From Aureimonas endophytica (GTDB lineage Bacteria > Pseudomonadota > Alphaproteobacteria > Rhizobiales > Rhizobiaceae): a DNA stretch of 64,000 nucleotides. Shown one piece after another: positions 17,665-27,763 of the stretch (position 1 is its first letter; each line of letters starts with the position of its first letter). The notes beneath the pieces were generated by a model that saw nothing but the letters and a program-made list of their open reading frames with translations, had not been told where the DNA came from and searched no databases. Position numbers and translations under genes: made by a program. The DNA is taken from contig NZ_BMIQ01000001.1 of assembly GCF_014642635.1 (NCBI RefSeq), positions 1,206,325 through 1,270,324 of the forward strand. The letters are read 5' to 3'.

Positions 17665-18366
17665 TCAGTAGCGGTCCTCGTCCTCGTCCTCGGCCGGGTT
17701 GCGCTTCATCGAGGAGAGCTTGGCGAAGACCGCCGCCGCGTCGAGCTCCTCCTCGTCGTCCTGGCGGTCGCGCGAGCGGTAGTTCTGGGTCTGCGCGGCG
17801 GAGAGCAGGCGCTCCTCCTCCGCCACCTCTTCCGGCCGCACGATGCCGCGCGAGGCCTTCTCGATCTCGATGTCGAGATCGATCTGCGAGCAGAGGCCGA
17901 GCGTCACCGGGTCCATCGGCTGGAGATTGGCGGAGTTCCAGTGGCTGCGGTCGCGGATCTGCTGGATCGTGTTCTTGGTCGTGCCGACGAGGCGCGAAAC
18001 CTGCGCGTCCTTCAGTTCGGGATGGTTGCGCACCAGCCAGAGAATGGCGTTCGGCCGGTCCTGGCGCTTGGAGACCGGCGTGTAGCGCGGGCCCTTCTGC
18101 TTGGCCTCCGGCACGCGGACCTTCGGCGGGGCCAGCTTCAGGCGGTGCTTCGGATCGGTCTCGCCGCGCTTGATCTCCTCGCGGGTGAGCTGGCCGGTCA
18201 GCGTCGGATCGAGGCCCTTGATACCCTGGGCCGACTCGCCGTCGGCGATCGCCTTCACCTCCAGGGGATGCATCGTGCAGAACTCGCCGATCTGCTCGAA
18301 GGACAGGGACGTATTGTCCACGAGCCAGACCGCCGTCGCCTTCGGCATCAGAAGCTGCTCGGCCAT
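17665..18366 (-). CDS. trcR: Cell-cycle regulator TrcR (DUF1013)
   Basis: The 233-aa protein matches the alphaproteobacterial DUF1013 family. The N-terminus MPKATAVWLVDNTSLSFEQI and then IGEFCTMHPLEVKAIADGE is highly conserved. A second helix-turn-helix-like region reads AILWLVRNHPELKDAQVSRLV followed by GTTKNTIQQIRDR. The C-terminus is acidic and low-complexity. TrcR is described as a transcription factor with cell-cycle-linked expression in Caulobacter; its direct targets here are unknown. It is transcribed alone, with ATG 18366 preceded by TTAAAGGACTATATTC. Confidence 0.88.
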   Translation of the reverse strand: MAEQLLMPKATAVWLVDNTSLSFEQIGEFCTMHPLEVKAIADGESAQGIKGLDPTLTGQLTREEIKRGETDPKHRLKLAPPKVRVPEAKQKGPRYTPVSKRQDRPNAILWLVRNHPELKDAQVSRLVGTTKNTIQQIRDRSHWNSANLQPMDPVTLGLCSQIDLDIEIEKASRGIVRPEEVAEEERLLSAAQTQNYRSRDRQDDEEELDAAAVFAKLSSMKRNPAEDEDEDRY

Positions 18367-18491
18367 GAATATAGTCCTTTAACGGGCCAGCTCCTTGTCG
18401 GAGGCAGGCGGTGGCAATCGATCACGAATGCGGGGATGCAGCTTTTATATGAATTCGCCGCCGCTTCCGCAAGAAACTCCGCGCCGAACCA

Positions 18492-19496
18492 TCAGGAATC
18501 CGAAGCGAATTTCGTGGTGAGCACGATTTTCCCGATATGGTCGGCCTCTATCCGCCGATGCGCCTCGGCGGCTTCGGTCAGCGGAAAGGTGCTGTCGATC
18601 AGCGGCCGGACGCGCCCGTCAGTGAGAAGCGGAAAGACCTTCGCCTCGATCTCGCGGGCGATGGCGGCCTTGTAGGCGGGGCTCTGGGCGCGCAGCGTCG
18701 AGCCGGTCAGCGTCAGGCGCTTCGTCATGATCAGCGAAAGGTCGATCGCCGCGTCCTTGCCGCGCAGGAAGGCGATCTGGACCACCCGGCCCTTTTCGGC
18801 CGCCGCCCGGAGATTGCGGTTGAGATAGTCGCCGCCCACCATGTCGAGGATGAGGTCGACGCCGCGCCCGCCCGTCGCCTCGCGCGCCGCCGCGACGAAG
18901 TCGCTCTTGCGATAGTCGATCGCATGGTCGGCGCCGAGCCGGCGCGCCGCCTCCGCCTTGTCGGCGCTGCCGACGGTCGCGAGGACCGTGGCGCCGAAGG
19001 CCTTGGCGAGCTGGATGGCGGTGGTGCCGATCCCGGACGTGCCGCCATGGACGAGAAAACTTTCGCCCGCCGTCAGGCCGCCGCGCTGGAAGACATTGTG
19101 CCAGACGGTGAAGAAGGTCTCGGGAATGGCCGCCGCCTCGATCAGGCCGAGGCCTTCCGGCACCGGCATGGCGCTCGTTTCGGCGACGCTCGCATGGTCG
19201 GCATAGCCGCCGCCCGGCAGGAGGGCCATCACCCGATCGCCGACGCGAAAGCGCGTCGCGCCCTCCCCCACCGCCGCGACGAGCCCCGCGATCTCGAGGC
19301 CCGGCCAGTCCGGCGCGCCCTTCGGCGGCGGATAATGGCCGAGGCGCTGGAGCACGTCCGGCCGGTTGACGCCGGCGGCATGGACCTCGACCAGGATCTC
19401 GCCCGGCCCGGCCGTCGGACGCGGCACGTCGCGGGGAACCAGCACCTCCGGCCCGTCGAAGCCGTCGAGGACCACCGCCGTCATCATCTGCGCCAT
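18492..19496 (-). CDS. NAD(P)H quinone oxidoreductase, PIG3 family
   Basis: The 334-aa zinc-independent medium-chain reductase opens TAVVLDGFDGPEVLVPRDVP. The PIG3-type segment GVNRPDVLQRLGHYPPPKGA lies at about 41-60, and the NADPH motif HGGTSGIGTTAIQLAKA at about 150-166. Members reduce quinones or enals with NADPH in the cytosol. ATG 19496 (MAQMMTAVV) was chosen over an in-frame ATG 19 codons upstream because homology starts here and AGAAGCGGCGG lies before it. It sits between trcR and the small-RNA candidate with no operon partner. Confidence 0.88.
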   Translation of the reverse strand: MAQMMTAVVLDGFDGPEVLVPRDVPRPTAGPGEILVEVHAAGVNRPDVLQRLGHYPPPKGAPDWPGLEIAGLVAAVGEGATRFRVGDRVMALLPGGGYADHASVAETSAMPVPEGLGLIEAAAIPETFFTVWHNVFQRGGLTAGESFLVHGGTSGIGTTAIQLAKAFGATVLATVGSADKAEAARRLGADHAIDYRKSDFVAAAREATGGRGVDLILDMVGGDYLNRNLRAAAEKGRVVQIAFLRGKDAAIDLSLIMTKRLTLTGSTLRAQSPAYKAAIAREIEAKVFPLLTDGRVRPLIDSTFPLTEAAEAHRRIEADHIGKIVLTTKFASDS

Positions 19497-19568
19497 AGCG
19501 TCGCCCCGCCGCTTCTCCACGTCATTTGGCGATTGAGGTAGCCGAAATCGCAAGGCTTCAAGATGGTG

Positions 19569-19583
19569 TTAACGCTTCATCAA
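19569..19583 (+). promoter_or_regulatory. CtrA-like box
   Basis: TTAA-N7-TCAA matches the CtrA consensus TTAA-N7-TTAA at seven of eight positions. It lies about 30 bases before the putative small RNA and 268 bases before rcdA. CtrA is a conserved cell-cycle regulator; binding is inferred. Confidence 0.4.
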
Positions 19584-19597
19584 CCTTGTTCGGCGTA

Positions 19598-19692
19598 AAT
19601 GTCCCCAGCCAGTTCGCTGGCTGGCATTGTGGTTTCCACCGTGTCTCCCTGTTGCGACTCCAAAAGCCGTACCTCGCGTACGGCTTTTTTTT
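19598..19692 (+). ncRNA. Candidate small RNA with UUCG hairpin and intrinsic terminator
   Basis: The 354-bp gap between the quinone reductase and rcdA holds a self-contained RNA-like unit. It has a perfect 8-bp hairpin CCAGCCAG-TTCG-CTGGCTGG (19605-19624), an unstructured stretch with TCTCCCTG (anti-Shine-Dalgarno-like), and an 11-bp terminator stem at 19662-19688 ending in eight T (19685-19692). No protein-coding gene on the plus strand precedes this terminator, so it must end some transcript beginning in the gap. Size and layout resemble Hfq-dependent trans-acting small RNAs of rhizobia. The 5' end is estimated. Confidence 0.6.
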
Positions 19693-19850
19693 CGCGCCGA
19701 GGCGCCCGCGCGACGGTTAACCAGCTTTGCCGAGGCGGCTTGCAAATGCCGGCGGAAGGACGCACCCTTGCCCCCGTCGCGCCGCCGTCGGCGGAACCCT
19801 TCCGTCGCCAGGCGCGTTGACCCGACAGTTCCCGAAAGTCGCCTTCTGCC

Positions 19851-20378
19851 ATGACGAATCGAAAAGCCGACACGGACGAGCAGGACAAGCCGATCCGGCT
19901 CGCCGAGCACATGGCCTTTTCCCGTTCGTTCCAGACGCTGTTCAACGACGGCATGGCGCTTGTCGACGAGACGGCGGTCTATCTCGATGGTCCCGGCCGG
20001 ACGGAGGCGAAGGCGCTGTCGCGCCAGGCCGCGACGCTCTATGCCGCCGAATCGATGCGCCTGACGACGCGCCTGATGCAGATCGCCTCGTGGCTGCTCC
20101 TCCAGCGCGCCGCCAACCAGGGCGACATGTCGCGTGCCCAGGTCGAGGCGGAGAAGTCGAAGGTGCGGCTCGAAAGCGTCGGCAGCGGCCAGGACTCGCA
20201 TTACTTCACCGAACTGCCAGTGGATTTCCGCGATCTGGTCGACAAGGTCATCAAGCTGGAACGCCGCATCGCGATGCTCGATCGCGAGATCTATGGCACG
20301 GTGCCGGAAGCGGCGGAGCCGCCAAGCAATCCGGTGGCCGAGCAGCTCAGCCTGCTGAAGACCGCGTTTCGCGGCTGA
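19851..20378 (+). CDS. rcdA: RcdA, regulator of CtrA degradation (DUF1465)
   Basis: The 175-aa helical protein of family DUF1465 contains the conserved N-terminal part HMAFSRSFQTLFNDGMALVD and a central YAAESMRLTTRLMQIASWLL. In Caulobacter the homologue RcdA is an adaptor that helps deliver CtrA and other substrates to the ClpXP protease at the cell pole. ATG 19851 is followed at once by a GANTC site (GAATC, 19856-19860). It stands alone, downstream of a candidate small RNA and a CtrA-like box. Confidence 0.88.
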   Translation: MTNRKADTDEQDKPIRLAEHMAFSRSFQTLFNDGMALVDETAVYLDGPGRTEAKALSRQAATLYAAESMRLTTRLMQIASWLLLQRAANQGDMSRAQVEAEKSKVRLESVGSGQDSHYFTELPVDFRDLVDKVIKLERRIAMLDREIYGTVPEAAEPPSNPVAEQLSLLKTAFRG

Positions 20379-20510
20379 GCCTCAGACCTTCGAGCCTTCC
20401 GACGATCCCGGCCACCGCGCCGGGATTTTCGTTTCGGCAAGGCCTCGTCCCGCGTGGCGCCCCTCCACCCGCCTCCCCCGACATTCCGAACGGAGCCCGG
20501 AGGACAGGCA

Positions 20511-20541
20511 ATAAAAAAGGCCCGGCTTCGCGCCGGGCCTT
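20511..20541 (-). terminator. Intrinsic terminator of rpmE
   Basis: A 10-bp stem (AAGGCCCGGC / GCCGGGCCTT) with a 5-base loop; on the minus strand it is followed by TTTTTTATT. It lies 28 bp after the rpmE stop. Confidence 0.85.
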
Positions 20542-20568
20542 CTTCGTTTCCAGCGCGGCAGGCGCCGA

Positions 20569-20790
20569 TCAGATGCCGAGACCCTCGTAGCGCTTCTTGA
20601 AGCGCGACACGCGGCCGCCGCGATCGAGAAGCTGCTGGTTGCCGCCGGTCCAGGCCGGATGCGAGGTCGGGTCGATGTCGAGGTTGAGGCGGTCGCCTTC
20701 CTTGCCCCAGGTGGAGCGGGTCTGGTACTCGGTGCCGTCCGTCATCACCACGGTGATCGTGTGATAATCGGGATGGATATTCGCCTTCAT
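20569..20790 (-). CDS. rpmE: 50S ribosomal protein L31
   Basis: The product has 73 aa, beginning [20 protein letters not shown] and containing [22 protein letters not shown], the L31 signature. The zinc-binding cysteines of the C+ type are absent, so this is the cysteine-free form normally seen in alphaproteobacteria. It is monocistronic, with its own terminator, divergent from the ABC exporter. Confidence 0.97.
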   Translation of the reverse strand: MKANIHPDYHTITVVMTDGTEYQTRSTWGKEGDRLNLDIDPTSHPAWTGGNQQLLDRGGRVSRFKKRYEGLGI

Positions 20791-20961
20791 GGTCGGGTCC
20801 GTCTTCTTCTTGGCGCGATCATGAAGAAAGACCTCGGAACGCCAGGGTCCGGAGGCAAAACCGCGCGGTCGCTTTCAAACTGTCGGGCGAGCCTTTACAT
20901 GATCGGCCGCGACGGCACAAGGCGAGACGCCCGGGCCGGCGCCGGAAGCAGCGGAGCATTC

Positions 20962-22764
<1,803 letters not shown>

Positions 22765-22767
22765 GCG

Positions 22768-23796
22768 TCAGCGCTCGGTCAGCTTCAGTTCGATGCGCCG
22801 GTTGCGGGCCCGCGCTTCCGGCGTGTCGGCCGGATCGAGCGGCTGATATTCGCCGAAGCCCGCCGCCGCCAGATGGTCGGCCGGCACGCCCTGCGAGACG
22901 AGGAAGCGCACGACGGAGGCGGCGCGCGCCGAGGAAAGCTGCCAATTGTCGGTGAAGCGCCCGCCGCCGATCGGCACATTGTCCGTATGGCCGTCGACGC
23001 GGATGATCCAGTTGATGTCGGAGGGGATCTCGCGCGCCAGCTGCTTCGCGGCATCCGCGAGCTTGGTCATCTCGGCGGCGCCCGCCGGCTGAAGCTGGTC
23101 GCCGCCGGACGGGAACAGCACTTCCGACTGGAAGACGAAGCGGTCGCCGACGATGCGGATATTCTCGCGGTCGGCCAGGATCTCGCGCAGGCGGCCGAAG
23201 AAGTCGGAACGGTAGCGCGCCAGTTCCTGCACGCGCTGGGCCAGCGCGATGTTGAGGCGGCTGCCGAGATCGGCGATCTTGGTCTGGCTTTCGCGGTCGC
23301 GCGTCTCGGAGGCCTGGAGCGCGTCCTCCAGCGCGGCGATCTGCTGGCGCAGCGCCGCGAGCTGCTGGTTGAGAAGCTCGACCTGGGCCTGCGCCCGCTG
23401 CGAGATGGCCGTCTGGGAGTCGAGCGCGGTCTGGAGGCCGCCCGCCTTCGCCTCGGCGCTCGCCGCCGCGCCGGAGCCGGACGACAGTGCCTCCTGCAGA
23501 CGCGAGCGCTCGGTCTCGCTCGACTGGAGCGAGGCCTGGAGCCCGGCGATCTGATCCTGATAGTCCTGGCCGGTCGAGCGCTCCAGCGCGAGAAGCTGGG
23601 TGAGCTCGGCGATCTGCGAGTTCAGCCGGTCCAGCACCTCGTCCTTGCCGCTCACCTCGCGCGTCAGCAGGAACTGCGCCATCACGAAGACGGAGAGCAG
23701 GAACATGATGGCGAGGAGCAGCGTCGAAAGGGCGTCGACGAAGCCCGGCCAGTAGTCGACGGTGCGCTCGGACCGGCGGTTGCGCGACAGCGCCAT
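22768..23796 (-). CDS. MotB/OmpA-like stator protein with coiled coil
   Basis: The 342-aa protein has a single N-terminal membrane segment (about 19-41, FVDALSTLLLAIMFLLSVFV) with an aspartate, D21, at the position of the proton-binding Asp of MotB. A long periplasmic coiled coil (about 50-195, full of heptad Leu, Gln and Ala) and a C-terminal OmpA peptidoglycan-binding domain (about 215-342) follow. The latter contains VDGHTDNVP, NWQLSSARA and RARNRRIEL. It is encoded 3 bp after the MotA-like partner. Together they look like an ion-driven stator not tied to flagella. ZorB of Zorya defence has the same layout, but no other Zorya gene is nearby. Confidence 0.85.
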   Translation of the reverse strand: MALSRNRRSERTVDYWPGFVDALSTLLLAIMFLLSVFVMAQFLLTREVSGKDEVLDRLNSQIAELTQLLALERSTGQDYQDQIAGLQASLQSSETERSRLQEALSSGSGAAASAEAKAGGLQTALDSQTAISQRAQAQVELLNQQLAALRQQIAALEDALQASETRDRESQTKIADLGSRLNIALAQRVQELARYRSDFFGRLREILADRENIRIVGDRFVFQSEVLFPSGGDQLQPAGAAEMTKLADAAKQLAREIPSDINWIIRVDGHTDNVPIGGGRFTDNWQLSSARAASVVRFLVSQGVPADHLAAAGFGEYQPLDPADTPEARARNRRIELKLTER

Positions 23797-23799
23797 GGC

Positions 23800-24852
23800 T
23801 CAGCGCCGCTCCGTCTCGGCATCCGCGACGCGGGCGAGGCGATCGAGCACCGCCCGCAATTCGCGCTGCTCGTTGGCCTGCGCCTCGACGAAATCGCGCA
23901 GCAACTGCTGTTCGCTGCGCATGTGCTGGACGAGGCCCTGGATGCTCTCGGCGAGGCTCGCCATGGCGGTGGAGGTGCGCGGGCTCGCCGCCTGGTCCTG
24001 CACCAGCTTGGTCAGGCGCTCGGAGATGATCCGCATCTCCTCGCTGCTATTGCTCGCCACCGGCACGATCGGGGCCGCGCCGCCGGGCGGGAGCAGCATG
24101 TCCGAGCCGACATCGGTGATGGAGGAGAGCCAGTTCTCGAACTCGGTATAGAAGCGGTTCTGCGCGCGGCCGACCTGGAGGTCGAGAAAGCCGAGGACCA
24201 GCGAGCCGGACAGGCCGAAGAGCGAGGAGGAAAAGGCGGTGCCCATGCCGGACAGCGGCGCCGACAGGCCGGCCTTCAGCGCGTTGAGGACGCTCGCCGC
24301 GTCGCCCGCCCCCGGATCGAGCCCCTGGATCGTCGCGCCGATCGAGCCGATCGTGCCGAGAAGGCCCCAGAACGTGCCGAGAAGGCCGAGAAAGACGAGG
24401 AGGCCGATGAGATAGCGGGCGATGTCGCGCGTCTCGTCGAGACGCGTCGCGACCGAATCGAGCACGGCGCGCATCGAGGTGGTGGACAGGGCGATCTGCC
24501 GGCGGCGGCCGATCAGCCCGCGCATCGGCGCGAGCAGGACCGGATCGCGCAGCCGCTCGAAATTCGGAGCGTTCTCGCGGAAGGCGTTCACCCAGCGCAC
24601 CTCGCGCGCGAGGCGGATGATCTGCGCCAGCGCCAGGAGGATGCCGATGGCGAGGACGCCGGTGATGAGGCCGTTAAGGCCGGGATTGGTGACGAAGGCC
24701 GTCCTCACCTGCCGCGACAGGATGAGGGCGACGAAGCCGACGAGGCCCAGGAAGACCAGCATCGACCACAGGAACACCATGGGGCTGCCGAGCCGCCCGA
24801 CCGCGTAACCGTCCGGCCTCGTCCGATCGTTCGGCGAAGTGAAGACCTGCAT
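23800..24852 (-). CDS. MotA/TolQ/ExbB-like stator protein
   Basis: This 350-aa inner-membrane protein has membrane segments at about 25-45 and 62-82, then the paired MotA-ExbB core at about 147-245 (YLIGLLVFLGLLGTFWGLLG and then GTAFSSSLFGLSGSLVLGFL). A C-terminal cytoplasmic coiled-coil tail (about 280-350) follows. Residues GLLGTFWGL and GMGTAF match the proton-channel segments of MotA/TolQ/ExbB. The partner gene follows after 3 bp. No flagellar, Tol or TonB gene is adjacent, so the process it powers is unknown. The pair is common in Hyphomicrobiales and is often annotated only as a flagellar motor protein. Confidence 0.85.
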   Translation of the reverse strand: MQVFTSPNDRTRPDGYAVGRLGSPMVFLWSMLVFLGLVGFVALILSRQVRTAFVTNPGLNGLITGVLAIGILLALAQIIRLAREVRWVNAFRENAPNFERLRDPVLLAPMRGLIGRRRQIALSTTSMRAVLDSVATRLDETRDIARYLIGLLVFLGLLGTFWGLLGTIGSIGATIQGLDPGAGDAASVLNALKAGLSAPLSGMGTAFSSSLFGLSGSLVLGFLDLQVGRAQNRFYTEFENWLSSITDVGSDMLLPPGGAAPIVPVASNSSEEMRIISERLTKLVQDQAASPRTSTAMASLAESIQGLVQHMRSEQQLLRDFVEAQANEQRELRAVLDRLARVADAETERR

Positions 24853-24974
24853 GACCCGTCGTGGTTCCCGAAAGCCGCGCGAAACTGGCCGGGACCCTAG
24901 CCGACAAAGCGCTCCGAGGAAATGGAGGCGCTTCGCAAAGCGCCGGAAGGGTTTACCGGCGCTTCGCCCCTCTG

Positions 24975-25799
24975 TCAGGCCGCGCTGGTCTTCGTCATGC
25001 GGATCGCGTCGTCGGCGCGCTTCAGCTGGTCGAGCAGCGCCTTGTGGATCGCCTCGTTGCCGCAGGCGATGTCGCCGGCGATCGGATCGAAGCGGCTACC
25101 GTCGAGCGCGGTGACGATGCCGCCGGCCTCGCGCACGATGATCGAGCCGGCCGCGCAGTCCCACGGCGCGAGGGCGTGTTCCCAGAACGCGTCGAGGCGG
25201 CCGGCCGCGACCGCGACGAGATCGAGCGAGGCGGCGCCGAAGCGGCGGATGCCGGCGGTGTTCGCCATGATGTTGCGCGCTTCGTAGAGGAAGCGCGCAT
25301 GGTCGCCATGGCCGAGAAAGGGCGCGCCGCAGCCGATCAGCGCGTCGTTCAGCTTGCCGCGCGCGGCGACGCGCAGGCGCCGGTCGTTCGAGAAGGCGCC
25401 GCCGCCGCGCTCGGCGGTGTAGAGCTCGTCCGTCGCCGGGTTGAAGACGACGCCGGCGACGATCTCGCCGGCCCGTTCCAGCGCGATCGACACGGCGAAA
25501 TGCGGAATGCCGTGGAGGAAGTTGGTGGTGCCGTCCAGCGGATCGACGATCCAGCGATGCTCGGGATCGCGCCCCTCGACCGCGCCGCGCTCCTCCATCA
25601 GGAAGCCCCATTCGGGACGGGCGCGCGACAGTTCCTGGAAGACGATCTCCTCGGCCTTGCGGTCGGCGGCCGAGACGTAGTCGGCCGGCCCCTTCATCGA
25701 GACCTGGAGGTTCTGCACCTCGCCGAAGTCGCGCGTCAGCGAGCGTCCGGCCTTGGTCGCGGCCTGCGTCATGACGTTGAGGAGCGCCGAGCGGGCCAT
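24975..25799 (-). CDS. suhB: Inositol monophosphatase family protein
   Basis: The 274-aa magnesium-dependent phosphatase has the metal-binding motifs EERGAVEG (about 69-76), WIVDPLDGTTNFLHGIP (about 83-99) and the C-terminal APWDCAAGSIIVREAGG. It hydrolyses inositol-1-phosphate and similar monoesters; SuhB in E. coli also binds transcription complexes. ATG 25799 (MARSALLNVMTQAATKAGRS) was chosen because homology begins there and GGATCAAG precedes it; the frame is open upstream but its sequence is Arg-rich and unconserved. Confidence 0.92.
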   Translation of the reverse strand: MARSALLNVMTQAATKAGRSLTRDFGEVQNLQVSMKGPADYVSAADRKAEEIVFQELSRARPEWGFLMEERGAVEGRDPEHRWIVDPLDGTTNFLHGIPHFAVSIALERAGEIVAGVVFNPATDELYTAERGGGAFSNDRRLRVAARGKLNDALIGCGAPFLGHGDHARFLYEARNIMANTAGIRRFGAASLDLVAVAAGRLDAFWEHALAPWDCAAGSIIVREAGGIVTALDGSRFDPIAGDIACGNEAIHKALLDQLKRADDAIRMTKTSAA

Positions 25800-25976
25800 G
25801 ATCTTGATCCTTTGCGAAATGATGGAGGGCGAAGCCCCGCGTCGGGTCCGGGGCGGCGCGAGAGCCGCTCGCCGCCGGTCCGGTCGCGACGGGCGGCGGA
25901 AGACACCCCCGGCCCTTCCCCGCTCAAGACCACAAATGCGCCGGAGCATCAAGACCGACGCGGCGGCGGCCCGGCC

Positions 25977-26960
25977 TCAGCTCGGCCGGAAGCGGTTCGC
26001 GGCCTCCAGCGCCGACTTCTTGGTGTCCTCGTCCAGCTTGCGGAAGAAGTCGTCCAGCGTCGCGTCGTCGTTGTCGGCGCGCTTGGCGAGCACCGACCAT
26101 TTCGCCGCCTCGACCTTGCTCGCCTCGACGCCGACGCCGTCCTTGTAGAGATGGGCGAGCCGGTTCATCGCGATGGGATTGCCTCGCGCGGCGGCGCGGC
26201 GCAGCCAGCCGGCGCCGAGCGCCGCGTTCTTGGCGCCGCCCTTGCCGTTGATCATCCAGATGCCGAGCTCGATCTGCGAGACGACATGGCCGTTGCGCGC
26301 GGCGGCGGCGAGAAAGGCGCGGGCCTGTTCGAGATTCGGCCGCTCGACGCCCCGGCCATAGGCGAGGACCTGCGCCATGGCATATTGCGCGTCGGGCACG
26401 CCGGCGCCGGCCGCCTTGGCGAAATAGGGCATGGCCTCGGCGAAGCCGGCATTGGGCGAGGCCTCGATCAGCATCTGGCCGTAATTGTAGCCGGCGAGCG
26501 GGATGCCGCCATCGGCCGCCGCCTTCATCAGCCGCTTGGCCTCGGCGTAGTCCTTGTAGCCGGCCGAGCCGTCGAGCAGCATCAGCCCATAGCGGAACTC
26601 GCCATAGGGATGGTTGGCCTTCGCCGCCGCCTTGTACCAGCGCGCGGCCTCCTCGTCGCTGCGCGGCACGCCGAGGCCGCGCCCGTAGATCTCGCCGACG
26701 AGCGTCTGAGCGACGGGATCGCCGAGCTTGGCGATCGGCAGGGCGATCTTGAGCGCCGTCAGGTAATAGCCGCGCTGGAGCGCGCCATAGGCCCGGTCGT
26801 CCGCCGAGACGGGCTTGGCCGACAGCGCCTTGCCGCCCGGCACCTTCGTCGCGGCCGGATGCGGCAGGATATGGGCCGCCGGCTTCTTCTTCGTCTCGGC
26901 GCCGGCCGCGAGGCCCGGCACGAGAAGCGCGAGGACGAGGAGCGGCAGGAAGCGCCTCAT
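25977..26960 (-). CDS. Secreted Sel1-repeat protein
   Basis: The 327-aa product has a signal peptide (MRRFLPLLVLALLVPGLAAG, cleavage near AAGA-E). It carries about six Sel1/TPR-like repeats, for example VGEIYGRGLGVPRSDEEAAR and AQVLAYGRGVERPNLEQARA. Such proteins act as protein-interaction scaffolds in the periplasm; the partner is unknown. The start overlaps the ThiE-like gene stop by four bases (ATGA), so the two are translationally coupled. Confidence 0.87.
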   Translation of the reverse strand: MRRFLPLLVLALLVPGLAAGAETKKKPAAHILPHPAATKVPGGKALSAKPVSADDRAYGALQRGYYLTALKIALPIAKLGDPVAQTLVGEIYGRGLGVPRSDEEAARWYKAAAKANHPYGEFRYGLMLLDGSAGYKDYAEAKRLMKAAADGGIPLAGYNYGQMLIEASPNAGFAEAMPYFAKAAGAGVPDAQYAMAQVLAYGRGVERPNLEQARAFLAAAARNGHVVSQIELGIWMINGKGGAKNAALGAGWLRRAAARGNPIAMNRLAHLYKDGVGVEASKVEAAKWSVLAKRADNDDATLDDFFRKLDEDTKKSALEAANRFRPS

Positions 26961-27619
26961 GCGGTCAGACCCTCCGAGACTTCGTCGATGAGCCGGTTCG
27001 CGCGCTCGACCTTGGCCGCGACGGCGGCCGGCGCCGGATCGGCGAAGACGGCCGCCGAAAGCGCGACGAATTCCGCGCCGCTCCGCACCGCCTCGCCCAG
27101 CGTCTCGACATCGCCGCCGCCGAGGACGATGCAGGGCACCTCGACGATCTCCGCCCACCATTCGGCGAGTTCCAGATCCTCCGGTCGCGGGCCGGCGGCG
27201 CGGTCGGCCCCGAAGGCGCCGAAGAGGATGTAGTCGGGCAGGAGCTCGCCCGCCTCCAGCGCCTCGTGGCGCGTAGTGAAGCCGGAGGCGCCCACCATGG
27301 CGCGGGGCGCGAAGCGCTCCACCGCCTCGCGCAGGGCCTCCAGATCGTCGCCGACGAGATGGAAGCCGTCCGCCTTCGCCCGCCCGGCGACGCGCGTGTC
27401 GCCCGCCACCATGACGGCGACCTCGTATTCGCGGCAGGCCGCCACCGCCGCCTCGGCGAAGGGCTGGAACTCCGCCTCGCTCCGCCCCGCCGGATCGACG
27501 ATGACGCTCGCGACGTCGCCGGCGCCGAGCGCGGCGCGCAGCGCCGCCGCCGCGCCCGCCGGATCGGCGAGCGGCGTCGTGATGAGAACGAGTCTCGGGC
27601 GGGCGAAATCCTGGCGCAT
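26957..27619 (-). CDS. Thiamine phosphate synthase-like protein
   Basis: The 220-aa TIM-barrel protein of the ThiE/TenI superfamily opens RPRLVLITTPLADP. It has KADGFHLVGDD at about 82-92, matching the GADGVHL motif, and GASGFTTRHEALEAGELLPD then YILFGAF near 110-137. A canonical ThiE would carry a stricter pyrophosphate-binding set. No other thiamine gene is adjacent, so true synthase activity is uncertain and TenI-like function is possible. It is co-transcribed with the Sel1 gene. ATG 27619 begins MRQDFARPRL. Confidence 0.75.
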   Translation of the reverse strand: MRQDFARPRLVLITTPLADPAGAAAALRAALGAGDVASVIVDPAGRSEAEFQPFAEAAVAACREYEVAVMVAGDTRVAGRAKADGFHLVGDDLEALREAVERFAPRAMVGASGFTTRHEALEAGELLPDYILFGAFGADRAAGPRPEDLELAEWWAEIVEVPCIVLGGGDVETLGEAVRSGAEFVALSAAVFADPAPAAVAAKVERANRLIDEVSEGLTA

Positions 27620-27763
27620 GGGCACTTTCGGCGATCGATCCGTGAAGCGCCCGCGAATATCACGGCGAAAACGACTTTCGAAGGGCCGGCAAGCGGATCG
27701 GCGCGGCGGTTGTCCCCTCCCCGCCCGCCGGTGTATCGGCAAAGGTCCGCGCCGAGTGCCCCC

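Noticed and set aside
22768-24852. A Zorya-type anti-phage system
   Set aside because: The two proteins resemble ZorA and ZorB, but no helicase, nuclease or other Zorya gene lies nearby; the flanking genes are housekeeping, and such pairs are widespread in non-defence settings.
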